A stretch of DNA of 64,000 nucleotides from the NCBI RefSeq assembly GCF_947179165.1, contig NC_077245.1, positions 38,495,286 through 38,559,285 on the forward strand, read 5' to 3'. Every line of letters starts with the position of its first letter. Position 1 is the stretch's first letter. This DNA comes from Solanum dulcamara. Its lineage: Eukaryota; Streptophyta; Magnoliopsida; Solanales; Solanaceae. The position numbers and the translations under genes were made by a program. The notes beneath the pieces were generated by a model, which worked only from the letters and a program-made list of their open reading frames with translations, did no database searches and was not told the DNA's origin. Of this stretch, positions 34,685-46,221 are shown piece after piece.

Positions 34685-34869
34685 ATAACGAATATGTCCA
34701 AATATTGCATGAACACCCAGTTCATCAAATCCATAAAAGTTACAGAAGCATTTGTTAGTCCAAAATACATAACCAAAAATTCAAAGAAACCATACCGTGT
34801 TCTAAAGCCATTTTGGAATGTTACATTCTCTCACTCAGAGTTGATGATAACCCAATCGAATATCAATCT
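34685..34869 (-). pseudogene. Middle of reverse transcriptase, old element, cut by insertion
   Basis: The minus strand gives DIRLGYHQL at the insertion edge, then damaged text ending in a frame shifted relative to FIDDILIYS. The missing residues before DIRLGYHQL (QLQGASYFLKI) are found at 49531-49560, so the 34870-49525 element inserted within the codon run KI/DIRLGYHQL. AATCT (34865-34869) is the target duplication. Confidence 0.85.
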
Positions 34870-37683
34870 TGTTACACCCCACACTTTTAAACACGGAATG
34901 TCTCATAAGTTCCTTAGACATTATCATGTGAGCTGGATATGCTACGACACTATCAAACGACTCTAAGGAATGGAGAATATGATACCCCATAGTAGAGAAG
35001 GTTGGAAATGGAGTCATAAGAATCCAGAAGGAATTGGAGGCTAAGTAATGAGTCGTTGGACTTGATTTACCTACGTAAGCTACTAAATTGGAAGTCCTAC
35101 ATACTTAATCTATTGGAGTACGTACCAAGATTTCGTATCATGGATTACATAGGCTCTTAAGACAAGACGAGATTACAAATCTACGGAGGAGAGGAGAAGA
35201 TGACGCATGGCAGCAAAAGGAGGTGCCACGTGGCATCCTAGGGAAGTGCTATGTGGCAGCAGGTGACCCACCTGCTTGGGGTCAAGTAGGTGACCCACCT
35301 ACTTGGGGGTGGGCCCCACCAAGGGCACGTGGAAGCCTTGGAGGCTAGGTGTGGATCCGTGGCCCAATAAGGGCTTGACACATGTCACCCTTAGGGGCTG
35401 ACATGTGTCACTTCCTAAGGAACCATATATATGTATTTTAATGACTCTTAAGTCATTATGTATCCAAAAATCAACCAAAACATAGAGAGAAAACGTGAGA
35501 GAAAGAGAGTACCTACGACACAGCTATGGTTTGGAAGAATTAAGGGTGAGTTCTTCACTTTTCCTCCATGAATTAATTATCTACGGTGTTCCCTAAGCAT
35601 GTGGATATGTATATATGTATTTTATGAGGTTTACGAAACCAAAACTTCAGCTTTACAATTGGAAACTTGGAAGAAAGGAGAAGAGAAAAACGTAGAGGGG
35701 CAAGGGAGGGAGCTACGGGTTTGCTCCAAGAAAGAGGTAAGGCCCGATTTCGTTTTGTGAATTAATTATTTAGGATATACCACAGATACATAATAGTTTT
35801 CAATGGCATAAAATTCCAATTTGGGGCAGCGGAGAAGTAACACGAACAGCCCGCTCAATTTCAGCGCGTTTGAAGAAGTTTCGAGTTGCGATTTGAAAAT
35901 TTTGGACAAATTCGGGTTAGGTAAGGTTTCTCCTTTCAGATTGAACTTCATGTTATTGTTATGGAGTGTATTATACACCTTGTTTGTGGTTGGAAACGTG
36001 AAAATGGTATAGGAATGCTTGGCGTTGGAGATAACCCAAATTGTAGTCATTATAGTTGAATTGTCGTCGAAGTAAAGTGTTGTTCTTGTGAGTTGTTGCT
36101 GTAGGGGTTTGGGGTGTTGTTTCAGGGCCTAAATATGTTCTAAATAGGATTAAGGTTCTTCTGGTGGAAACCACATGACCCCTCATTTCGTATAATTAAA
36201 GGTGATATAAAATAAAGGCTATAAGAATTGAGCATTGCCTGTTAAGGCTTCTACGTGCTAAAGAGTAGTGTGTGGGAAACTATTTTCCCTTTCTCTAGTA
36301 CTTGGTATGAAAATGAGATTATGATGTCACAGTTGTTCACCGAACCCTAGGATGGGCCGGGTATGAGATATGTATATAATGACCACTTGAAGAAAAGTAC
36401 ATACTATGTAGAGTTTACTCTCTTTCTTTTCTGGCATCTCTTAGTTGTAAGTTAAATATGATGTGAGCTCCGGAGTAACTCCATTCTTAACATCGCCTAT
36501 TTACTTTTGAATGTCGAACTCTGATAGTAATTGAACTATTTCCCTAGAAACTTTTGTATGGTAAAGAGGTACCAAATATACAGGTTCCAAGTCTTAAGGA
36601 CTATACGAGACTAAATGTTTTTGATTCCATAAATTATTTGGCCCTATGTTTATACACGTCTAGGGTCCCCGAGATTACTTTTAAGGCAGCCCATAATGGC
36701 AGTTAGAGGACACTCGAGATGACTACACCATTACTCGAGTCCTCAAACAAAAGCTTAACTTTCTTATTTTGTCGAGACTCTGATAATGATTTAAATTGCA
36801 TATAGTTACTCACTACTCTACTCGTGTATAATATAACCCTTCTTTCACTGAGTCCCGAACCGGGTATATTATCGTTCACAATTCACTGCATTATCCACCG
36901 AGCCCCTCACTAGAGAGATGGGTACGTATGTACATATATATGGTGATGTGGTGTGATAAGGAGATGATGCCGCGGGCCCAATGATGGTCCTACAAATATA
37001 ATTCACCGACTCCCCAAAGGGGCCGGCTATACGATATGATATGTGCATGCATGCTTTTGTAATTCACAAAATACAAGTTCAGGCTTCTAATTTGATAATT
37101 TGTTCCCCTACTTCTTTATTTTGGATATACTTCCAGTTGTGTTATGTTACGTTTTACATACTCAGTATATATGTCGTACTGAACCCCTTTTCTCGAGGGG
37201 CTGCGTTCATGCTCGCAGGTACAAATACAGGTTTTGGGAGTCCGTCATCTTAGGATTCCATGCAACTCAGCTGGAAGAGGCTCCATTGTATCGGAGCCTA
37301 GTTTTTGATACTGTCTACTGATGTATAAAATTGTTTTATCTATTCGGGGGTACGGCGGGGGCCCTATCTTGCCATATATTGTCGTTAATATTTTTAGAGG
37401 TCTGCAGACATGTGTATATGGGTTGTGTATATCACTTTGATTCAGCTGGGTCTACATGATGTATCATACATATTATTATGTTATGGCAGCCTTGTCGGCT
37501 CGCATGCACTTTCATGTTTTGACACAATCGAAAAGGGCTGCAGGTTTATGAAAATGTTATCGCCCAATGGGGCTCTATTACATGATATTGATTTATTTGC
37601 AGTTCAGTTGACCACAGCTGATAGTTGGGTGTAGGGGGATCCAGGTCGGACCCAGTCGTGGCCTACGGGGTTGGGTCATGACA
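34870..37683 (+). repeat. 5' LTR (2814 bp) with internal deletion
   Basis: TGTTACACCCCACAC...GGGTTGGGTCATGACA. Relative to the 3' LTR it lacks the counterpart of 47570-48055, with CT at the joint (AAAGGCT/ATAAG). The duplicated leader (35567 and 35756) is present. The conserved GGGCACATTATAGG block and the exon-like block lie in or near the deleted part. Promoter elements are near 35220-35440; the CACGTG cores are partly mutated to CATGTG. Confidence 0.9.
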
Positions 37684-37687
37684 GAAG

Positions 37688-37699
37688 TGGTATCAGAGC
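37688..37699 (+). other. Primer binding site (initiator tRNA-Met)
   Basis: TGGTATCAGAGC, four bases (GAAG) after the 5' LTR end. Identical in sequence and spacing to the young element's site. Confidence 0.95.
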
Positions 37700-37946
37700 A
37701 GTTCGTCCTTGGATTGTCTATAGACTATGTCTAGTAGAGTCTTGGTTATCGATGTGTTGCACGCCATATCCATAAACAGGAAGCTACAGGACATTTAAAA
37801 TGTTACTTTTCTTTCATATCTAAGATCGTGCGATAGAGCTGTGTTATTAGGACAATCCCTCCTTAATAAACTGTTATGTGTACGGTGATGTTTCTAAAGA
37901 GGAGATTGTTTCTGACCTTTTTTCTTGTAGATAGGTACAGATCGGG

Positions 37947-38312
37947 GTGAAGGATAAAAAAACCATTTCTAGACAGCGGAAGGGGTGTGGGCAAGCCCCA
38001 AGGGTACCATCGGGACCGGGATCTCAAGCTTCGGGACCAAGCAGGAGGAGTCCGAGCTATTCTATTAAGACTGACCCTTTGGAGGACCCCACTTATTCGA
38101 TTGAGACAGATCCTTCAGAGGACCTCCAGTATGCTAGTAAGGTTGATTCCTTGGAAGGCCCAATGGCAATAGCCCCAGAATGTCCGATGACCCAGGAAGC
38201 AATTCCGGAAGCCACACCAATTGCTCTGATGATAGAGCACTATGTCAGGCAGGCTCCTACGGTAAGTGTTACTGCGCACTCGAGCCCCTTATCTTGGACA
38301 TCGGTAAACTAG
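37947..38312 (+). CDS. Short proline/serine-rich ORF at gag position, function unknown
   Basis: 121 codons, about 250 bases after the primer site. The N-terminus is basic (KDKKTISRQRKG, then PRVPSGPGSQASGPSRR). Residues near 36-72 hold three imperfect repeats: YSIKTDPLEDPT, YSIETDPSEDLQ, YASKVDSLEGPM. No zinc knuckle, protease or polymerase motif is present. A pyrimidine-rich run ending TTTTTTCTTGTAG lies shortly before the start and could be a splice acceptor for a leader intron starting in the LTR. The young minus element has no counterpart, so this may be a gag start lost there or a captured piece. Whether it is translated is unknown. Confidence 0.4.
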   Translation: MKDKKTISRQRKGCGQAPRVPSGPGSQASGPSRRSPSYSIKTDPLEDPTYSIETDPSEDLQYASKVDSLEGPMAIAPECPMTQEAIPEATPIALMIEHYVRQAPTVSVTAHSSPLSWTSVN

Positions 38313-40002
38313 AGGCCGCCTGGTTATTCATGTCATGATGAGGGACAGATAAGTAGGTGGCACACAGATGAGGAGGAAAAGCATACTTCACCTCCTAGGT
38401 CATTGGGATGGACAAGGGAGTAACTGGCTATAGGTACAGGGAAGTGATAGGTAAAGTTTCGTTGACTATATAGGGTAATTTTGCCGGTTTTATTTTGTTA
38501 TAATGTAAGAAGCCCTGTGCGGCTGTAACGTGAAAGGTGATAAACACATATGTATATTGTCCCTGTGAGACATTATGGCAGTAATACGATATGATATGAA
38601 TATATGTATATATGTGTTGGCACTATGAGGCATGGTTGGTATTTTCTGTGTTCAGGTTGTGGATAGTAAGAAGGGTAGAGGAAACTCTGCCGAAATTTTC
38701 CCAAAATAAGGAAAAGAGAATAAAATATAGAGTTATAACATATCTTGGAAATTGATATCGAGTACCCATATTATGCTTAACCAAAGCTGTAAGAGGTACT
38801 CTTCACGTCGTCAATAAGGGGCATCCTCTTTACTTGGGGATGTTTATTTTGAAGAAACAAAAGTCTGTCTGAGCAGTACGGTTCAGACCGCAGTATCTCC
38901 AACCGTAATTGTGTTGTAGGAAAAAAAAGAAGCTCAGGTTGAAGGGTAAGATGTCCAGTAATTGAGCTTCACTCTTTTTGAAAATACCAAGCCCCCAATT
39001 TCCTAATTGTAAATTAGTTGAGTTGTTCATAACTCGAGGATAAACTCGAAAGGAGACCAGGTAGGTCAAGTATTAAAAGAAGTACTGTGATGTTTAAGAG
39101 ATTCTGGTTTCTTCCAATAATGGTAGGAAAATGGTTTACGATAATAATTTATAGTTTTCCACCGACTAATTGGGGAAAGAACTTCTAACAGAAGCACCTC
39201 AAAGAGATGTCAGGAACTGAATATGAGTATGAACTAAAAGGGGGATATGTAAGTATGAATTGAACAGTGTGATACAAGTATATAGGGATAAAGTGAGACC
39301 GCTAATAAGGCGCCCTTGGTAGATGCTAATTAAGTTAAAAGCCTGCGTTGAGTACGCAGTAAGGGTATGGAGCTTAAGATATAAAAGAATGACGCGCGTA
39401 TACAACGTTGCCCCAAAAATAATAGAACTCTTAAGAGACAAAGACGGCAAGCCTGAGGAGTATATGGAACAACTTCCATTCGTCCCAAGAGACAATGGAT
39501 ATAGGTTGGGAAAGCCACTACTCCAAGAGAGCCTTGGACAGTGAATGTCGGAATACAAATGTGGCCTAGTTAAAAGGAAATTTAAAATAGCTACAAGTGT
39601 ATATTAACTTTTATAAGGATAAGTAGAATGTGGCCTTGGGCAAGTTGTTCCATGGGTCCGAGTACTTAAGTACAGATTAATAGAGGAGATGTCGCACTAT
39701 GTATGGAAAGGTTCTCGTAGCTTCGTAATTTAGCCGAGGCTCCATACGCGGATAACCAGGTTGGGAAAAATATGTAGAAAGACGGGGACATGACACAGTA
39801 CCAAGTAGATTGGGGAAGGGGATTAGAGGAAATTGAGACTGGACATAGAGACATAGAACAAAGTATAAGCGGATAAAGGTATAAGTACCCTCTAAAGGGG
39901 GGAAGCAAGTGAGAAAACTACAAAGGTAAGATGGAAACAATTGATATGGCAACATATTTAAGATGGATGTTTAAACTCTAAGAAATTTCCTTGCTGAACT
40001 AA
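38313..40002 (+). mobile_element. Non-coding internal region, left part, of the 34870 element
   Basis: No recognisable domain. From about 38510 (GAAGCCCTGTGCGGCTGTAA) it aligns with the complement of 18290 leftward in the young element, including GAGGCA...TGGTATTTTCTG and AGGAAACTCTG words. An open frame of 73 codons at 39323-39544 (KLKACVEYAVRVWSLRYKRM) has a partner at 17297-17542 in the same orientation relative to the element. Confidence 0.6.
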
Positions 40003-40007
40003 GTTAG

Positions 40008-43000
40008 TGTCACGACCCAACCCCGTAGGCCATGACTGGGGTCCGACCTGGACCCTCTTATGCATATTTATCAACTACACTTAAGTTGAACCGTGTGTGA
40101 TGTGATACTATATACAAAAAACCCCAATAGTTTAAAACTTTTTCATGTACATGTAGCCTCTTTCATTTGTTTCATATCATGACAGGGCACGCGAGCCGAC
40201 AAGGCTGCTATAACAAAAACATTCACAACATATCGAATAGGCAACATCGAAACTAGCTCACAAATAACCCACATATACATATGTCTACAGACCTCTAAGA
40301 ATAGTAACAACAACATATGGCGGAACAAGGCCCCCGCCTTACCCCTGAATGTACAAATATATACATTAAGTGACCAACATCAAAATTTAGGCTCCAGAAC
40401 AGTGAAGCACTTCCGACACAGCTGAGAGGAACTCCTACGCTGATGGATCTCCAGAATAAACATCTGTACCTGCGGGCATGAAACGCAGCCCCCTCGAGAA
40501 AAGGGGGATCAGTACGATATATGTACTGAGTATGTAAAGCATAACACATCGTAACTGAGATCATAACTGAAATAGGGATGCAGGGGACAAGTATAATAAC
40601 TAAATGAATTACTGTACCTGCACCTCAGGACACGTAAATCATACACATCATCATATGTTGTGCCCGGCCCTCTAGTGAACTCGGTGTTATAATCACTTCT
40701 TCATAATCACATATCATCATATCATAATGCATTTCATTTCATCATATCATCGTATACGGTATCATACCATCGTATACGGTATCATCTCATCATGTATATC
40801 ATCGTATCACACCCGGTTCACTGCGGGGCTCAGGGTCACATGTATTGCTTTAATCTCATATGCATGCCTACATAAAGTATCCGGCCCTTTAGTGAGGGAC
40901 TCGGTGAATGGAGTGGTGTACGTCTATAGCATACCATCATAATATACATATGTACCCGGCCCTCTAAGGAGGGACTCGGTGTTCCTTCCTTATTTCACCA
41001 CATATACAATCATATTACAGCCGGCCCGAGACTCGGTGAATAATCATATCGTCATAACATATAACATATATCACACCTCACGTACGGCATCGTCTCCTCG
41101 TGCGTGAAACTATACACATCCGGCCCGAGACGCGGTGAAAGAAGTAGTAACACTGTGCACGATAACATATCCCGGCCCATCGTGGGACTCGAGGAAGGAT
41201 GGGTTACAATATGCCCGAGTAGAGTAGTGAGAAACCATATGCAACTAAGTCATTATCTAAGACTCGATGAAACAGTCAAGTGAACCGTCACCTGAAGACT
41301 GGGGAGTAATTATCCGAGGTATCCCTTTAGATGTCATTAGGGCTTACATCAGTTAGGGCCTCAAGAATCATAGACATGCATCCAGACAATGCCATATAGC
41401 TTATGCAATCAGAAACATGGTTTATGCAATCAAAGATACAGTTATGCAATCAGAGACACAGTTATGTAATCAGTGACATTGATCATTCCAGAGATTTCAA
41501 GGAAAGGAGCTTGTATCTCCACTTAATATTCACTGTATAGCAGTCTTGAGAATAATTGGTTGACTACTTTCAGACTCTTAATATTCAGGAGTAACTACAA
41601 GTCATGAGTTACAATCAGAGCTCATAAATGGAATTACCTCTAAACCTATATCATATACCATTTAACTTAAAATTAAGCCATTCCAAAGGAAAGAAGAAAT
41701 AGGCTTTACATGTACTAGTTTTCATCACATAAAAGACTTAAGGGCAACAACTCAGCTATTGCAGGAGTTCTAACATCAAGAAGTAAATAAGAGTTTCGAC
41801 TTATATTCAGGGCTTTATGAATGGATTGAATCCCACATATCATATACATATCATTTATAACTTACATCAAAGACATGCCAAAAGAAAAGAAAGATAGTTC
41901 TAGATACTAATTCTAAAAACATGCCAAAAGAAAGCTTCACATACCTCGTCTGAGTTATTCTTTATCCTGTTCACCTCGTCATCCTTTGAACCTATTAAAT
42001 AGGAGAGTAATATGCATATCAACTCTTCTTAATTTTCCAGCATCTTAGGTTACACCTTAGTATTAATGGAATCTATTTCCTTAGTCGTTTCCTCGACTAG
42101 TTCTTTAGTTTGCTAAGGCGTTAACGAAAATTGGGCAGCACCTCCCCTATAATGTGCCCTATCCGAATTTCCAATTAGGTCCCTAAGACCTACAGCCAAC
42201 CAACAACATAAACCTGCAGCATATGTTTAAGCAATTCGCAACAACAATATACAACATAAACTTCAAACGACTTATTCAAAAATACGATATCACAATAGGG
42301 CGTCTAGCCTTTATTTTGTAACGCCTTTAATTATACACAACGAGGGGTCATGTGGCTTCAACCAGCAGCACCATAAACCACTTTAAAACACATTTAGGCC
42401 CTGCAACCACACCTCACACCCCTGTAGCAACCACTCACACTAACAACACTTCACTTCGACAACAATTCGACTATAACGACTACAATTTGGATTGCTTGGA
42501 ACGTTAAACATTGCTATGACATTTTTACACTTCCAGCAGCCTAAAAGGTGTTTAATACACCTTATAACAACACCATAAACTTCAAATTAGAAGGTAAGAC
42601 CTTACCTCACCCGAAATTGGTCAAAATTCACCAAAGTTGTCAAAACGTGAATTCTGGGCAGGTTACTGTCTCGTATTGTCCCTTAGTTTCGAAGGGCTAA
42701 TTGACGGAAACAGGATTTGTGTTATTAATGAAAGTTATAGACATGTGTCTCAAGGTCGCATACCATTTAGAATCAGCCCTACAGCAATTTTGTACAAAGA
42801 GATATGCCCAAAATATCAACAGCAGTCTGTGTAGGATTTCCAGAACGAAATCTAGGCAGCAGCTCCCCCAAGCTTCACCACCATTTTTGGAGTAGAGAAA
42901 AGCAAAAATGGGTTGTAGCGTCTACAATAAAGTTGTAGCCGTATGTAATATCTTTCCAAAATACCTTTAATCACTTGAAACGGAGCTATACAGAAGGAGT

Positions 43001-43766
43001 TATACTTATTTTACTAACAGTGGTATTTTCAAAAGCGGGTCTGTTAACAAGAACAAAATCTCCTCTTTTCCCTAACGATAAATTTTATGTTGTTACACAT
43101 CGTCATATCACCATAGGATACCTTAAATAATTAATTCACGGAAAGAAATCGGGCCTTACCTTTCTTAGCCACCAAACCCGTAGCTATACTCTCTTTTGTT
43201 CTTGGTTTTTCTCTCAAGTGTTTTTGAAGAGAGAAGGCTGAAATGTGATAAATTTCAGCACTTTACACATATATATATCCTTTTGGAAGGTGACACGTGT
43301 CATCCTCTAAGGGTGACACATGTCACAACCTTAGGCAGCCACGTCATTACATGCCACCAATCACATGCTGCCACGTGAAAGTGTGGGTCCCACCTAGGTG
43401 TGTCACCTACCTGCTTGTCACCTACCTGCTTGTCACCTGCTTGCTTCGCTTTGATAAGTTCGAAAACTAATTTTTCCTCCCTTTCGTAGGTTTGTCCTCT
43501 CGTCTTATTTTAAGAACCTATGTAATCCGTACTACGCAAGCTTAGTATGTACTCAACTAGTTTAAGTATGTACAACATCCAAGTTGGTGGCTTACGTAAG
43601 TAAATGGAGTACCACGACTCATTATTCGATCTCCAACTCTTTCCAGATTCTTATAAACCTATTTCCAACCGTTACTACTTGGGTGGAGTCTCATAGATAA
43701 CATGTATCCCGCGACAATATTTTTAACAAAAACATGCTACAATGTACAAAACTACGGGGTGTAACA
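40008..43766 (-). mobile_element. Solo LTR (3759 bp), TSD GTTAG
   Basis: On the plus strand TGTCACGACCCAACCCC...TACGGGGTGTAACA, flanked by GTTAG at 40003-40007 and 43767-43771. It is inserted in the internal region of the 34870 element in opposite orientation. It has the six-member hairpin array (40655-41200), the minisatellite (about 41395-41480), the exon-like block (41945-41991), G-box palindromes (43290-43330) and the cassette (about 40463-40530). Confidence 0.95.
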
Positions 43767-43771
43767 GTTAG

Positions 43772-45170
43772 AAAGGTCGGGAAGCCACCAGTAATTAAAT
43801 AGAAGATAGAACGGTATGTAGGAAAGCGTTGAGAGGTTTTGACAAACCCTAGAATGAAATAACACTAGAAGGTGAATGCGTATGAAAAGAAAAGGATATA
43901 GCAATAAAAGGCTAACAAATAATTCAAGAGACACTATGAAGGATAATGATAGCATGATGGGTCAAAAGCCAAGATGTTGGCTATAGAGTTGGTCACAAAG
44001 GGTGTGCGATAGATGTGTAACCAAGGAAAAAGGAACACGAAACCTCCTATGATAGGGGATGAGAAGAGCAAGGAGTGAATAAGGGAAAAGGAAGACATAT
44101 CAAAAATGGCACACAAGCAAGTTCCAACATAAGTGAGCTGTGTATAGTAGAATGAACGAAAAGACGGAAGGACTACGTCTACCTCCTACAAGTCGCATCT
44201 GAATGGTCGTGCAACCTACGGATATGTATACCTAACCCTCAGGTTATGTAAGTAAGTACATGATAAAAGGGATAGGGGTTCAATGACGACAAGGCAATTA
44301 TGATATTTTGGATACCCCACCCAAAAGCTACAAAGATAGGTAAGTCAAACTGTCGGAATGAAATTAGTACCACGGACAAAGTAAGGCATGGTCACGATTG
44401 GACCAAGGGTCTATCATGAAACTGGTTATAGGATGAAAGGGGGAAAAATGACAAGGCAAAACATAAAGACGAGCGAGACGGCCCTAAGGTAAATTTTGGG
44501 CCAAGTTGAGTACCCCATACCATATGACAAGGATTACAATGAAACGTGACACGAAAACTTCCCAAGGAGGTCACCCATCCTAGTATTGCTTTCGTCCAAG
44601 CATGCTTAACTTCAAAATACTAATGGAATTTAGTGCGTTAGTGTTATTATAAGCGTACAAGATACCAGAATCCGAACTGGCGGCAGAAGAGCAATATGAG
44701 ACTATATACCTAGAGTATTATAAGTTACATTAAGGAAGCGATAAAAGGAGCTTGAGAAAAACAAGCAAGATTCACTATTCACTAATTGATGACACACTGG
44801 TATGCTATAATTTTTTAACGTAACACCAGTTACTGATAGGCAAACCACGGAATGGCCATATGGGCCGATGGATAAGGAGATCGTGAAACGGTTTAACCAG
44901 AAGGGATGGCACTAATTGGTTATCACAGGATAGCAAACTTATATGTCAGGTTCCTTCAGAATTATGTCAGGTAACGATATATGGGGCACAAAACGACTAT
45001 GAAAACCAACTCTAAGGGTTGAAAAGCAAAAGCCCCAAAAGATAGAGTGCCAGTTAAAGTTCTGAAAAGAGTCAAGAGGGACCATATGAGACTGATTAAT
45101 GCCATTATGAACCTATATTATACTCTGTAAGAGTAGGGTGCTATATGGGTTATTGTGAGTAGGCTAATGA
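43772..45170 (+). mobile_element. Non-coding internal region, right part, of the 34870 element
   Basis: It continues the internal region after the solo LTR and aligns with the complement of about 17130-16060 in the young element. No coding motif. It contains the 5S rRNA-derived segment at 44549-44655 on the opposite strand. Confidence 0.6.
44549..44655 (-). pseudogene. 5S rRNA-derived segment inside LTR retrotransposon (second copy)
   Basis: Read on the minus strand: TAACACTAACGCA, CATTAGTATTTTGAAGTTAAGC (box A region, broken by substitutions), ATGCTTGGACGA, AGGATGGGTGACC (box C region), TTGGGAAGTTTTCGTGT. It is antisense to its element, as at 16359-16473, and the flanks also match (GGATTACA-TGAAA on one side, CCAGAATC-GAACT on the other). 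Both copies therefore descend from one capture. It is more diverged than the first copy at its 5' end. Confidence 0.87.
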
Positions 45171-45174
45171 ATCA

Positions 45175-46088
45175 GCCCATTTACTTCCAATCAAGGGCAC
45201 CTATGCAGCTAAAATTAGGTGGAGTTATAGAACATGAAGATAGTAAGGTTCCGTGAGGTTTCCCCAGCTAATATCTTAGATAGAAGGACTTCAAAAATGA
45301 TTAACATTTGGACATAAATCCAATAAGAGATCAGGAACACAGATAGATCTTAGTACCCCAGGTTGTCCCTCAAGCTGATGAACAGACTGAGCATACTATC
45401 TGACGTTAGAAGATATATTACGGGCTTATATGGTTGGCTTTAAGAGCATCTGAGACAATCTTCCACCACTTATTGAGTTTGCCTACGACAAGGGCTACCA
45501 TTCTAGTATCCAGATGACTCCTTACAAGATGTTGTAAGGCAGAGTGTATAAGTCCCCCTATTGGGGAAAAGACTAAGCTGGTAGGCCAAACAGGATTAAG
45601 CAAACTATTGACTAACAACCCAGAGTCAGCAAAAATAATATACAGATAATCGATATCGACATTCAGAGTTTAAATAGATGATTGGATGTTCATAACGGAG
45701 TCACCCAAAAAAGAGAACTTAACCCAAAATATATTAGACTGTATCAAGTTTCTCATAAGGTGGACAACATGGCTGGTAAGTTGAGCTTACCACCTTATTT
45801 GGAAACTATGTGCCTATTCCATCAGATAGGAATGCTTTGCAAGGGTACTGCCGATTCACCCAAGGTATATTCCATAGATGATGTCCACGAGATGGAATCT
45901 TGTGAGAAAAAAAACATATCGCCATCTTAGACCGACAAACTGGAAGATTATAGACTAAAGACGTGCCTTCCGTCAAGATACGGTGGAAAAACCAAAACCA
46001 GAAAGAGAATGACCGGGGTAACTGAAGAGAACATGAAACACAAGTATTCGCACCTATTCCCGATGTCAGCAGGTAACCCCAACTCCTG
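45175..46088 (+). pseudogene. Decayed integrase and chromodomain of the 34870 element
   Basis: Plus-strand text in mixed frames parallels 3-995: NQPIYFQSRAPMQL-like start, PQADEQTEHTI (catalytic Glu region), LIEFAYDKGYHSSIQMTPYK, then YIRLYQVSHKVDNMAGKLSL (remains of GPY/F), YLETMCLFHQIGMLCKGTAD and the chromodomain start near 45930-46030. Many frameshifts and stops. It ends about 120 bases before the polypurine tract. Confidence 0.75.
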
Positions 46089-46207
46089 AAATTCATATAT
46101 TAAGTACTTGGATAGAAGTAGGTGTTATAGAAATAATAAAGAAACTCCCTACGATTTGTATAAGGTGCTAAGAGAAATTTTGTCTAACATTCGGGGACGA
46201 ATGTTCT

Positions 46208-46221
46208 AAAGGGGGGAAGAA
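46208..46221 (+). other. Polypurine tract of the 34870 element
   Basis: AAAGGGGGGAAGAA before TGTTACACCC, preceded by the shared phrase ACATTCGGGGACGAATGTTC. Confidence 0.9.
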
